A stretch of 64,000 nt of DNA from Litomosoides sigmodontis (taxonomy: Eukaryota > Nematoda > Chromadorea > Rhabditida > Onchocercidae). The first letter of the stretch is position 1. Each line of letters opens with the position of its first letter. Below are positions 52,101 through 64,000 of the stretch, piece after piece. The notes beneath the pieces are model-generated. The model worked only from the letters and a program-made list of their open reading frames with translations, had not been told where the DNA came from and searched no databases. The DNA is taken from assembly GCA_963070105.1 (NCBI GenBank), contig OY718805.1:2068001-2132000 (forward strand). Reading direction: 5' to 3'. Made by a program: the position numbers and the translations under genes.

Positions 52101-55100
52101 TACAGTTTGTGGTTGAGAATCTCATACTACGTGGTGCAGTTCACATGAAAAAAACTTCCAAAGAGGATATCATTCCCTACTGAGAACTGTAAAATCAAGC
52201 AACTAGCTATGGTGGATAACTAGTAATGGAAAAAAATGCACAAACTGAGGAACATTTAAAACATTTTTTAATTACCTTTAATATTTTCTAAATTTTTTGC
52301 GAATACTTTTTTGCAAAGCGATTCACCGGTGGGCAATTATCATGCAGCTGGTGTGATCATCGAATGAAGTGCTGTTGAATGTGTTGCTTTTCAACACAAC
52401 ACAACGATACATTACAGATTCAAATAGTTTTATAAAAAAGTAAGAAAATGGGAATAAACAAATTGGTTTGATCAATATCATCATGTATCAGCACTTTCAT
52501 TCCACTTCTAGCATTTTCAATAAAGCAGCAAGTACTCCAATTAATCTTTCCTCATGTGATTATTTGCATAATTTGCTATATGCTAAAAACTAACGCCACG
52601 CCAACATGGAAGCAATCAAATTATTTCCTCCCATTATTTCTGTGTGCGGTGCTTTTTTTCTCTTTTTTGATATAGCAATTAATCGATTCATTGAAGAATT
52701 AGCAAATTCTCGGTTTAAATTTGAGGTTATCGTAATTTCTTGAAAAGAAATGATTTTTGAGATGTATGTGGATGATTAAAAATGGAAAAAATTAGGATAT
52801 AAGGTGGTATAGCTTCCTCTAAAAAAAAATGAATTAAATGAGAAGGAGAATGAGGAATAAAAAGGGTAGATTGGCGTTTAAAGCTTTGTTATGAGCAGTT
52901 ATAGTGTGGATGGATAATACCTGGTATTTATTATCCTAAATAGGAGCTGCTCATTAGGTCTATTTTGTAGGAAAAAAAAAAGAATTCTGTACATTTGGAT
53001 TGTTTCCTGAATATTCCAAATACAGAAAATCGCGACAATTATTCTTAACTGTTTCATTCATTTTATTTTTTCATTTCTATTTCATCGATTCTTTTTCGTT
53101 AGTCCGTGCTTAGATTTTCATCTTTCATTACCTACTTCGTCATGGCTGCGAGCCTTCAGGGATGAATTTCTACCAGTATTCCTTATTCGATTTGCAATCT
53201 TTTCATGCAGCTGGATTTGCATGCCGTAAGTGTTCTAAGCGTTATTTTTGCAACGTGAAATAAATGACTGAAAGTCTTGCAAACTGTTTTATTATGAATG
53301 GATAGATTTGCATTTGAATCTAGCAGCTGATAATCCTGAGTTATCATGCAGCTACACCACTATGATATTGTTGAAAGTTTGATTGATAAGTTAGCAATTT
53401 ACTTTCTTGTTAAAAGATATCGATGAAGTAAGTTAAAGAAGCAATCATAAAGAGTAGAAATTCTTCTAACGTTCCTGCATTAACCACTATGCTGCTCCTA
53501 GTACTGTTGGAAGTGCAAAAACATTTTGAATAAAAATTTACTAAATTCCGAATAGAAAACTATGGTATGCTATAATGAGTTGCAACAATTACATTTTTAT
53601 TTATTTTTACAATGCAAAATTTTCTTCAATTAAGTCACATTTTTGCTTTTGTGTTATTTGTAAAAATAATTAATAAAATTAAAAACGAATTAAATGCTAT
53701 GCAGGCAACAAGTAATATGTAGTTAGTTTCAAATTTGAAAAATATTAAAAAGGTAGTACCTTGTAAGATATGAGCAATTGATTCACTAATTTCGATAATG
53801 AAATAAATTCATAAACCTAAATAATTGCTAGAAAATAACTAATCTGTATTTCTCACGAAGAATTTGACAATAGTATTATGGTGTGAGGTGTAGTATGGTT
53901 GTCAATAAGGTTGACTGAAAGTACGGAACTCTTCGCCTTCTCATTTTTCGCAATTCACATTTTCGTAGTGGAATTTCTCATAGACATAAAAATGGCGTGG
54001 TACTCTTCCGTTTACCTATCTTTTTCTTTTTTCAACAATTGAAGACGGTAGTCATGCATCGTTCATGCGCTTTTCCTTCCTCGCACATAACTCTTAAGTA
54101 TAAAAAGTAAGCACTTCTGTTTGATGTAATTGTATTCATTTAGTCGATTTTTACAGTAGCAAAGTCATTTCCTCCTCTTTATGCTAATTTCACTAGAAGA
54201 GAGATGTGAAACGGTGGTGAAAAGATAGGATGAATGATAAATAGTAGTTGGAAATAGTTGTTTTTTCATTTATTATTATTTTAATGATGATTATTTTTAA
54301 AACACAGTATATGTTTTTAATAATTTCAAGGAATATCTTATTGGATATTTGATAATTTAATCGTTAAATGATAATACTACAATGATTGGATTGAATTATG
54401 AAATTAGAAATTAAATCAATATGTGAATTAGTCACACATACCTACGTTAATTAGTCATCGATATCACATGAAATATTCATTTATTCAGGTAAGAGAGAAA
54501 TGAAGATGAATTGATGAAGGGAATATATGGTGAGAGGGTTATAGCAGGAGGGATGATGATTATCGTCCAAGCATATAATATTTGTGTAGGCCTTTGAAAT
54601 ATACCGTAGACGATGATGAGGTGGATGGTATATATGTATATGCGTGTGTGTTTGTATGATGTCTTCAGTATGTTATTTCTGCCTATTCTGAAAGACCTTG
54701 CTCCCCCCTTCCTCCCACACCTTCGTTTCACTCTTCTTACCTGCATTAAGTAATCTCCTCTCCTCATCACTCGTTCATATTTCCTCCTCATATATATATA
54801 TGTATATATCAACACTCTCTATGTTAGCTGATATGCTTGCTCGCTTGCTTACTTACTTACTTACTTAGTTGCCTGAGTTTAAATTGATTTTGCAATGTTT
54901 TCATTCATTTGTTCGTTAGCAGTCACTGCAACAGCCATCATCGTTACATCATTGGTTAATGCTCTAAGGACTTAGTTAGGTTCGCTTGACAGTACACCTC
55001 AGTGATTCTTCCACAATCACGCTATACTTATCCATTTAGTGTAGCAACGGTAGAATTAATTCTTATCATTTTTTTTCGTTATGGAAATTGTAAATTTAAA

Positions 55101-58100
55101 GTTTTTTTTTCCTTTTTTACATGATTTCTCTTTTTCTCACATGTATTTTTTTTGGTTCTTAATATGTTTACGAAATTGTACTATTTGATGTTTGGTGCAT
55201 TTTGCAATCATTCAGTTTAGCTTCAACTGAAGATGAGGACGGAAATTTTGAAATAGTATAGGGCTAAATGAGAGTGAGATATTCTGCACTGAATAAGATC
55301 TCAAAGTCTGTTCCAAATATTGAAAGGAAGAAACTAGCTGTCTTGTAAAATTTTGCATCCATTACTAAATGCTAATACTCTTCCCTTTTACCTCACCCTC
55401 TCCCTCTTCGTCTCTCTCTCTCGCAAAAGACCGCAAGGTCTTTTGATTGTAACTTTTATCAGATGTGCTTATAATGAAGCGAAGCTCTCGTTTTTCATGA
55501 TATTCCTCAGAAGGAGCACTGATGTTACTATCAAAGATATCTTTCCTATTTTCTGTTAATATAATTAACAATTACAGTATTTATGTGCATTTAAGAACGA
55601 AGTGGATGAAAATCTTACGACTCAAAGAGAAATTCAGTCATTTTTCAAAATTTTCAAAAATCAAACATTCTTCCCAAAATCAATAATATTCAAAAATCAA
55701 ACATTCTCGCTTGCTATCATTTAATAGAAATGATGAAAAGTGTTAGCTGGAATGAGTATGCAGTAAGGAAATGTAGCCTAATTTATCATAACTAGTTCGG
55801 TTATATGAACCAAATGTTTATCCATTTCGTCAGATTTAAACCAATTTTAGATTACCGTCTAAATTTTAAAGAGAAATAAATGAAATAGATGAAGTTAATA
55901 GTGATAGTATTGTTGGTGGAAAAAAGAAGTTAAATTGGAAATTTTTTCGTATATGCTAGATGTACCTAATACCCATCGTTATCTTATAGCATTTGCTTAT
56001 GTAACAAGCAGCGGTAGAGTGAAAGTAATGAAAGGTTCTTTACCGTTCTTTTTCTTTTTGAGATAATTCAGGGTTATTATGCTAGGTCATTCCAAACAGG
56101 CAAATAAAATTTCACTACGACTTATAACGCTTTCTTAGCTGACCCATCCATTCAGTGTTATTAAAGTTCTTGCATACGTGTACACTATGTGTGTGTGTGT
56201 GTCTGTCTGTCTGTGCTTGTATGTATGAGGGAGTACACACGAAGTAATTGAAGTGCTTTATACTTTATGTGGCGATATGATTAGCAGTGAAGCAGTAGAT
56301 GGGGAAGTTTTAGTAGCCTGATCGAGGTAGTTAATATGACACCGATAAAGCTTATTAGCAAGGTAGATACTATTACTGCGTATGACTATGTCTGTGTTGT
56401 GTATGTACGTATGTATGTATGTATGTATGTATGTGTGTGTGCGTGTGTGTAATATACGATTAACGTGTATGTTTACGGAACTAAAATATGTTAATAATAC
56501 GATGATTTTGAGTTGTACTGATTAATCAATTCCAGCATTTATGATTGATTTAAATTTGGAATTACAAAGAAGTTGAAATACAATTAAGGAAGGAAGTGGA
56601 GGGTTGAAAGAGGTGGAAAAAGTTGAGGAAATTCACATGATAAAATATATTTATTCTTATCTAATTGCTCAGTTATATCTAAAATGCTCAAGTATCTTAA
56701 CAATACCATATTCTCAGCCCGTTAATATGGAAATATGTACTTAGTCGTTTTCTAAATATGAATTAAAATTTTGCTGCTATTGACAAAGGTATTTTCATTC
56801 TTATCTAATTTATCTGTTCAATTTTCAAGACTATTTTTGAAGTAGAAATGAAGCTAATCAGTATAAACTTGCAAACGTAAGAGAAAGAATGAGAATTTTC
56901 AGAGATACAAAATTATATTGTGAGGAATTGATTGAAGTTATGACGTAAAATGCAGGGCGAGGTGAGGTGTGATATGCTAAAATAATCCATAATGTGATGG
57001 AATTAAATTATCAGTCATTCCTCATTCCCGCAAATTGGCCACGAAACCAGAAGAGGATGGTAAATAGTTGACGCTAAAGTTTGTTCCAGAGATGTTGATT
57101 GCTTCCTCTGGAACCTCTCATTTACCTGAATAATTCTTTTTACTGCGTTTGTTGCAGCTGTTCCATTCGTCTTGGTAGCTTCATTAATGATTGTTTTCTT
57201 TTGAATATATTAGTGATATTATTGGGAATGGGAAAAATCAATGTTTTCATCATTACCTATTACAGATCATCTATGACCGTTTTATTTTATTAATTATTCA
57301 TACGATCTTCACTAGTAATTTTTGTAATTTAAAACTAATGATGCTACTTAATCCATCATAATCTGGAATCACTCATTGGTCATCATTGTGGTTCAGCGAC
57401 AGCTATAATAATGTGTAAAACCGATTGTAATCCTAATGATGGCTAATCTTTTTCAAAAAATATCCTTCATATCCAGCTAGCAGTTAATCACCACATCTAA
57501 TACACTCAGCAATATTTTGATAGTATTTGAAAGATTCGATTTCAGCATATTTTTGAATTGATTGACTTTATTTTGCTGAAAAATTTCGTAAAGGATATCT
57601 GAAACATGAGAGTTTAGATGAAAAAAATTTCAACTCTCTTTTAAAGGAAGTTTTTGTGGATTTCAACTACTGTAAAATATTTTGGATCAAATCGTACTAG
57701 ATGAGTATTGCGGGATTCAATTTGTAATGCAAAATAGGAATGATATTGCTAATATCAAAAGACTACTGCAATTATCCATATCATCCTTATGCTTGCTTAT
57801 CCGATATTCGAATAAACATAAAAAAGTAATAGTACTTCAAGCTTAGAGATGATCATAAAAGTAAAGCTTACTAAATTGATCGCTGGATGGCCGTCTTTGA
57901 ACGTTTTTTGATTTTCCTGGCGTAAATGTTTATTTTAATTCAAAAAGAAAAATTTGTTTTGACTGTCAACTGAAAGTGTTGATTGTTTCAGTATCGGATG
58001 TCTCAGTAGCGCCAGTGCCAACAGGAGCAACCGGTTCAGCATCAAACGATACCGTAATCATTGATACAAGTAGCAATACAACAATTGATACCTTCGATCA

Positions 58101-58476
58101 GTCAGGAAGTGCCACTACCAGCACTAATCATCATCGTCAATCGTTCGGTGATGAAGTAACGTATGTAACTAATAGTAGCAATTTATCTGTCCCCGAAATA
58201 ACAACAACAACAGCAACAACTACACTTAAGACAACTACTGTAGCCGCAACGACGCAAGTTGGCTTTTTAACAAGTGAAGCAGAGGGTAACGTGGAAACTG
58301 TGGTAGTTCCGTCAAGTGATATCAGCGGTAGTGACGAGACACAGCAGTTGAGCCTCATGGATGCCTATCCAATAGGACAAGTGACATCAACGTACCTAAG
58401 TTATTACGATATCAATGCACCTAAGCACGGATTGTGTTGTAGTTGTGTAGCACTACATGTTGTCATTATCATATAA
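49133..58476 (+). CDS. Unrecognised Ser/Thr/Asn-rich protein with two candidate first exons
   Basis: Exon 51043-51151 (starts KKTQLIFVQRSPKF, includes ACETVRHFILTQQPIV) is entered in phase 0 and can be joined to either of two ATG exons that both end in phase 0: 49133-49243 (MSGVTDRRSMISKPYQL.., 37 codons, donor GTAAGA) or 50251-50334 (MPSKSASVSMTTVPSSS.., 28 codons, donor GTAATT). It leaves in phase 1 through a strong GTAAGT donor and matches the long exon 57992-58476, preceded by TTGTTTCAG. That exon is low in charge and rich in Ser, Thr and Asn, with a Thr run near its middle and several N-x-S/T sequons (NSS, NLS). The products would be 234 or 225 residues if TAA at 58474-58476 is the true end. 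An internal donor at 58439 could instead splice, in phase, to the hydrophobic exon at 62598. No domain recognised: a disordered regulatory protein or a glycosylated ectodomain are both possible. Confidence 0.48.
53103..53225 (+). other. Exon-like open stretch (41 codons)
   Basis: Acceptor TTTTCGTTAG, an open phase-2 frame with DFHLSLPTSSWLRAFRDEF and a hydrophobic FLPVFLIRFAIF segment, then a strong GTAAGT donor. Its length (123) is a multiple of three, but inserting it into the flanking gene in phase 1 hits a stop. It could be a skipped or unrelated exon, or chance. A 15-nt microexon (53211-53225) using the internal CATGCAG acceptor would keep frame. Confidence 0.25.
56401..56450. repeat. 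(GTAT)n / GT compound microsatellite
   Basis: GTAT units with one GTAC variant run into GT dinucleotides. Confidence 0.9.
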
Positions 58477-58640
58477 GACAGAGTTGGGAAGGTGTACTGC
58501 AATAGCAAATGATGGGCAGAAAATTCATGCTTCTCTCCTACCTAGCCTAATGTAGCGGGGCATAATTTGAAATCCTAAGGTGGAATTTTTCTTGCCTCAC
58601 TTGTTTATTGCATCCGATTTCATTCCTATCCTACACTTTC

Positions 58641-58674
58641 TCATTCTCTCTCTCTCTCTCTCTCCTCTCTCCAT

Positions 58675-58708
<34 letters not shown>
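58641..58708. repeat. (CT)n followed by (GT)n compound microsatellite
   Basis: About 25 bp CT and about 34 bp GT separated by a short spacer. Confidence 0.93.
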
Positions 58709-58709
<1 letters not shown>

Positions 58710-59946
58710 TATCTCTCTTCCTTTGCTCCTATTTTTTTATATTTTAGAATGCGATGTATAGAAGAATTACTTATAGAAAGTTGAAAGGTTTACTAGTAAG
58801 AAATTTCTTTTTTTAGATCTGAAATTTGGCTTGCCAAAAATCAGTGAAAAGTGAATTTGAAATAGTAATTTAAATAAAGGAGCATAACAAGTAGCTGAGT
58901 AATGCGAAGAGAGTGCAGCAACTTCTAAGTTAGGAAAGATATCGATAATTAGGGGAGCGGAAACGAGATAAAGAGAATGGAAAAGCATGAGAAAGGTTAT
59001 TATTACTAAGGTGTGTCTCTTTTTTTTTTTTGTTAGAAGATGAAGTAAAAAGACAAACAAATAGTAAGTTAGAAATTTAACATACTGTCTAGAGTTTGTG
59101 AGAATTGAGAATTCATCGCTTCAGATTTCTGAAGAAATCGTCGTAGACTAAGCGATGCTTCCTGCAACAATTTAAATATTATTAATTAATATATTTCCTA
59201 ATAAAATTGACGCATAAACATGGACAGTTATCTGTTTAGTGTAAAAAGTACTCTTTTTAAATTCATAATTTCAGTTCATAGCTGCTACGACTGGAAATTC
59301 AGCTATTGGCTTGCATTCCTTTTGTTTTTTTTTTTATTTTGGGTGATTAGAAAAAACGAAACAATGCACACATTTCAATGAGAAGAAAGTGATTTCGTTT
59401 TTATTTGATAAGAATTAAGAAATACATGTAATTGTTGAAATCGAATAATACGATGGAATAAGTATCGTTGAATAATAATAAGGAAAAGGCAAAATTGATG
59501 AATGAAGAACTATTACTGCTTGATCATTTATGTTAAAAAATATTTTAATTATTTCATTCATTCGTCCTCTACCTGTTCATTATAACTGCGCTAGAGAAGC
59601 TTTTAGTATTAATTCCGATGACTATTACAGTAAACAGATGTCATTAAGCGTAGAAATTCTATATGATTAAAATACAGAATTTATGTCCAAAATTTTTCAA
59701 GCATTTTAATTTTTCAAATGGTATTTGGAAGAATAAGGATGAAAAGAGTGCGAATAAAAATTTTTCCTAGTGATGATCCATCCATGAGAAAGATAAGGAA
59801 AAATAATAATAATAATAATAAAGTATTTTGAGGTTATAACGATGATGGTGATGCTGGTTACCGTTGTCAGTGGTGACATTGACAGAAATGACGTTCCAAG
59901 GTTAGCTTGATCGTCGGTTGAGATGGTTGGTTGTGATGGTTGTTGT

Positions 59947-60114
59947 TTAGCAACTGGAATGTAGCCACCTAGAAACAGGGATAACGACCGAAGCTAAGGC
60001 AACCGAGTGTGAGAAGCTTAGACTTTTGAGCTTTAGCGAAGCATGTATCCTGTAGGTGTTGTCGAGGTTGATGATGGAATTTCTCTTCACAGCAGTGACA
60101 ATAGCATCAGTTAC
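59947..60114 (-). other. Exon-like minus-strand open frame, 55 codons plus stop
   Basis: Acceptor ATTGCCTTAG, then an open frame beginning VTDAIVTAVKRNSIINLDNT with raised GC, ending TAA at 59947-59949. An overlapping alternative in another frame (59862-59968) has a good TGTTTCTAG acceptor and a GTAACC donor. Neither has a located partner exon, so both remain weak. Confidence 0.25.
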
Positions 60115-62275
60115 CTAAGGCAATTAAATGCAAACCGAAAATGAGCGTTGCAGGAAGGAAGAACGAATGGCGATAGCTTCATGCACCAGGGGGAAAGCCT
60201 TTTTTTGGGCTTTCTAGTGAGGAAATGAAGCTAGGAGCTACCTTGCTGTACCAAAAAGTAATTCTTATTGTGGGCCAAAAGGCTATGTTTATGAATGAGT
60301 AAGTAGACATGCTGCATTTGCCTCACATCTCCTGCTTGGTCGTTACCAATGATTTATGAGGCATGTACCTATGTAGCCTAGCTAGCTATCCATCTAGCTA
60401 TTCATATTTTTATCTCCCAATATGTTGAGCCTTAAAGTGAAGCACTTGAGGTAAGCTTTTATCAAAAAATTCTCGGTAACCAAGGAAGCAATAGCAACAG
60501 CAACAGCAGCAGCAGCAACAGCAGTACTATTATGGTATCCGGTTAAGATTAAAGACAGCCAAGTAGCCGTAAGAATAATTCTGTCCCGAAAGTTGTTTTC
60601 TTTTCTCTCCCTCTTTCTCTCTCTCTCTCTCTCCCTCTCTTTCTTTTTCATTACTCTCAATTTGTTAGTACTAATTTTTGTTACCTTAAAAGAAGCTTGT
60701 TCATAAATTTTTAAAGATAGATTGCAAAAATATGTTCTTAACTTTAAGTGTAACAGTAATGATGAATGATTGCGAAATTCATTTAACTTAAGTGAAAGAA
60801 AGTCAACAGTGATGATTGTTGACGGATATTGTAAATTACATTTCTAGAATTGTTTTTTTTTCTGTTCTTTGATGTACTTATTTTTTAAAAAAAAATGTAG
60901 CCTGAAATGAGATGAGCAATGATATTTAGGAGTATTTAGAAGTGTTAAAAGTATAATATAAAACAAATTAGGATAATTTCTATCCAATAGACGCTTAATT
61001 TTGGTTGTGCTTTACATGTGTTTAATGTAATGCTTTACTTGTTTGCTATTAATTAGAATAAAATATAGGTTATAGGATGTCGTATATTCTAATGATAGAT
61101 GAAGAACTTACAACGTATCAAATGTATTTTAGCATTATGAAAAATTTACAACCATTTTCGGGAATTTTAAGATTTTTTATTTGCCTAGAGGATGTGTGCA
61201 AAACTATTACTAGTAATGTAGAGGGTAAAATGATTACATTCTATCGATAAGGATCAGTGATTTTAACTTTAAAAAATTAATAACAGTTAGAAGTAAGTGT
61301 ACTTATTTCATTTAAATTCTGAAATTCTCAAAAATTTTAGTTTTTTTGGAAGAAAATATATTTTGAATTGCTTTCAATCAATAAAAGAATGGAGAGGAGG
61401 AAGGAGGAACTGGTAAGGGAATAAATAAACACGATGATAATTCCATAATAGGCTTCCTGTTTTCTTTTTTTTTGAATTTTTTGGAAATGGTTTTATATTA
61501 CATCCTTTTTAGTTTCTATTATTAGTCGTCTAGGAGGTGACAATTTATTGGAGTGGTCTTCGTTATGATTATCGTCGGTAACTCTGCATCATTTGTTAAT
61601 ATATCACTAAGCTGAATTATCTTATATGCCTATCAGTAAGGTGAAGGAGTTGTGGTAAGCTAATACGTGTTACGTCTACCTCCTTAACTTGAGTGAATTC
61701 CGTCTGATCTCTCTCGTCATTTTTTTGTCTCCTTTCTCATCCATTAAGTTCTTATTACCTTAACTACTGTTGTCAAGTATTTTGTATGCGTATGATACCT
61801 TGGTAACCAAAAGGTTCACCAACATTCTTCTCATCTTACAATTGCTAGTAGTATTAGTTGGTTAAAAAATTCAACATTTAATTTATTCTTTTCATTTTTT
61901 TAATTTAAGTTGCTCCGCGTTACATTGCAAAAAATTATGCGAACTTTTTTTTTTACATTTTTTTTAATGAATTTAATTCTGTGGATTAATTTATTGATGG
62001 CCATTTGCTACTGTCGTTCATTTGGATGAGAAGGAAATGATGCATTTTTGGAAGGTGCAAATGTGTTGGATGTTTAAATGTCTAGGATCTGAAATAGTTT
62101 TTTATGTATTCGGATTATGATTGGGTAGGTTGAAACTTAAATAACTTTTCCTTTTCTATTTCATGAAGTGGATTTTGAATAATTTCTCTAACAAGTTTTT
62201 ATTTAATTCTTTTTGAACTACAGCTTTAAAAATGAAGTTAATTTCTTTCGAGTTTATCAAGAAATAGAGGTAATG

Positions 62276-62377
62276 AAATAAATAAATAAGTAGATAAATA
62301 AATAAATAAACAAATAAGTAAATAAATAAACAAAGGAATAAATAAATAAATAATAAATAAATAAGTATATATATATA
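62276..62377. repeat. (AAAT)n imperfect tetranucleotide array
   Basis: About 100 bp of AAAT with AAGT, AGAT and AAAC variants, passing into a short TA tract. Confidence 0.92.
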
Positions 62378-62597
62378 ACATGAGACATAACGTCACTTTT
62401 TCCACATATCGCTTATCAGTACCTGATGAAGTACTACTCTTTTAGCTTGCAACTTTTGGTATAATTACTGCTGCAGATTAAAATCGATCAGTAATTTTAA
62501 ACTCTGCTTGGTTAAATTTATATTTAGAATTCAATTTGTGCAAATTTTTTTTCCATTTGAAGCGAGGGCTAATGACGCACTTTTTCCGTCTGTCTAG

Positions 62598-62714
62598 TAC
62601 TGACTGGATCAGCACTTATAGTAGTAGCCGTCGGTAATGCAAGAAAATGGAGGAAAATGCGGAATTTCAAAAGGATATTGGTGGTTAGAAGGGAAATATT
62701 ATTTAAGGGCAGGT
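62598..62714 (+). other. Exon-like stretch with hydrophobic segment
   Basis: Strong acceptor TTTTTCCGTCTGTCTAG, a 39-codon open frame (phase 1 in, phase 1 out) and a GTGAGT donor. It begins LTGSALIVVAVGNARKWRKM: a short hydrophobic helix followed by basic residues, like a membrane segment with a positive cytoplasmic edge. It can be joined in phase to an internal donor at 58439 of the Ser/Thr/Asn-rich exon, which would turn that protein into a membrane protein. Inference only. Confidence 0.33.
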
Positions 62715-64000
62715 GTGAGTAAGTGATTAGTCGCTCACCGAGCTTGTCGTCATTATGATCATTATAGTGTACCTCACTTCACCTCACTTCGTCTCACCTC
62801 ACCTTATCGTTTCCTCCCTTCTATGCTTATACATCCCCTCCTAAAGGCTAATTGAGTTCACCTGCATGCTTCACTCTCCCCATCCCACATTTGCATCCCA
62901 AGACATTTGCTGGTCGATGACGAAAGGAAGTCCAACTGTGCATCTGGACAGGTATTTCTTTTTTTTCCTTCAGTTTTAGATGAAAAGTCAAATTAGTGAA
63001 ATTCAATTTTTAATTCAAATCTGCATTATAAGTTAGGAATCAGCGACGTGATCTTTTTTGGGTAGTAGATGTCTGCGATTTATTTCATCCATCACGTTGA
63101 TTGATTGATTTGTGCATGAATTCCAGTAGTACAGTTGACTAACTGCCCTGCGTGTAAATGGTGTCGTATGGCAGGTCAGAAATTAAATAGAGATAATCCT
63201 AAGTAGTTTCTGCACTGATGCAAAACGATGTTTGGTTTATTTGAATTGCACGCAGTATGAACTGGAAATTTCCGAAAATTTCTAATGTACTAAAATTTAA
63301 CTTACGTAAATTACATTTACCAAGTTCATACATATCGTATAATACCATTTGACAAATGTTATTTATTCGTATTGAATGTAAGCATAATAAGTACTTTTCA
63401 TCTGCTTCTTGACATCGTATAGTTCTTGTAGTTCACTTAACTTGTTTAACTCAGTTCGCTTAACCTAACCTAACTTAAGTGGTTCACTTAACTTGCACGT
63501 TTCAATGGGCAAATAAGAGAAGGAGGAATGAAGGTACATGGCGGTATTTGCTTTCTAATAGTATAAGTGATTCGTTGAACAATTGAGTACGAGAAGTGTG
63601 CTGAGGTTACGTCAGCATGTCGTTGTTGGAACATAATTCATATCATATTATTGCTTTGCTATGTAATTTGCTTCATCCTCTTCTACCCTGTTCGATGCAT
63701 AATTTTTTTTATTGCATAACGTCATTTGATATTGAGATGTCGTTATCATTTTAATATTTAAAAAACTTCCCTATTATGTAGTTACATTTAAAGCATGTAA
63801 AGAACGCTATTACTATTACGAATGAATTATACCATTTCCATAATCGTTCAGGAGTGAGCAGTGGTATATTTGCATAAAGCACTTAACTGCATAGTCTGAT
63901 TATAATTATGCCTTATGATTGCAGTCAAATCGCTTTTGGAACACTTCATTTTCGGTAGCGGAAGGAGAGAGGAGGAAAGTAAGAAAGAATTATATGAGAA
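62715..64000. other. Right edge, no feature seen
   Basis: AT-rich DNA with repeated CCTCACTTC/CACCTCA phrases (about 62772-62805) and CTTAAC phrases (about 63435-63500). No exon identified up to the window end. Confidence 0.5.

Larger units (their letters stand above)
51152..57991. other. Proposed 6.8-kb intron
   Basis: Mostly featureless AT-rich DNA. An exon-like stretch at 53103-53225 is listed separately. Minor repeats: tetranucleotide TTGC/TTAC run (about 54834-54868), a TATA-rich patch near 54790-54807, a repeated CAAAAATCAAACATTC phrase (55653-55706), and GT/GTAT arrays near 56186-56214 and 56401-56450. Confidence 0.45.
58477..62597. other. Largely non-coding DNA at the right of the window
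   Basis: Contains a CT-then-GT compound tract (58641-58708), AAT units (59802-59820), a CAA/CAG run (60488-60524), a CT tract (60604-60641), and the AAAT array (62276-62377). A stem GAAAGCC-T7-GGGCTTTC lies at about 60193-60214. One minus-strand exon-like stretch is listed separately. Confidence 0.45.

Overview
The window is AT-rich (roughly 70%), intron-rich eukaryotic DNA that I read as nematode genomic sequence. The reasons are: introns end in TTTTCAG/ATTTTAG-type acceptors without branch-site consensus; several start codons sit 9-12 nt after such an acceptor, as expected for spliced-leader trans-splicing; and the Wntless/MIG-14 and OST-alpha genes have the expected invertebrate form. The repeat-laden, very AT-rich intergenic DNA would fit a spirurid/filarial-type worm, but the species is inference. 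No transposon, CRISPR array, tRNA or rRNA was recognised.

Layout. (1) 263-3456, minus strand: nine exons of a Wntless (MIG-14) orthologue; its C-terminal exons lie beyond the left edge. (2) 3.5-22.8 kb: mostly non-coding DNA with very long microsatellites, including 89 CAA units and about 259 ATT units. Inside it are three weaker coding candidates: a plus-strand terminal exon at 6388-6523, a minus-strand two-exon ORF pair at 6912-7416, and a four-exon gene for a small secreted cysteine-containing protein at 11319-19575. (3) 22835-27029, plus strand: eight-exon organic solute transporter alpha (OST-alpha/SLC51A-type) gene. (4) 27-32.8 kb: non-coding, with (TA)48. (5) 32841-34074, minus strand: four-exon gene for a 188-residue four-helix membrane protein. 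(6) 35672-42758, plus strand: about 19 exons encoding an RRM + F-box + leucine-rich-repeat protein of about 806 residues. (7) 45.7-47.9 kb: tentative small secreted-protein gene. (8) 49.1-58.5 kb: gene with two candidate first exons and a long Ser/Thr/Asn-rich exon, possibly continuing to 62.7 kb or beyond. (9) 58.5-64 kb: mostly non-coding with a few exon-like patches.

The genes look functionally unrelated (Wnt secretion, solute export, membrane organisation, RNA-binding/ubiquitin-ligase adaptor). The four-helix gene and the RRM/F-box gene are divergent, 1.6 kb apart. Exon boundaries were set by eye from splice consensus, reading-frame phase and remembered family alignments. The most interesting points are the RRM/F-box/LRR fusion, two phase-supported GC-AG introns, the small secreted protein built across a 43-nt and a 7.6-kb intron, a near-perfect 37-nt hairpin at 13285, and the huge trinucleotide arrays, one apparently inside a 3' UTR.
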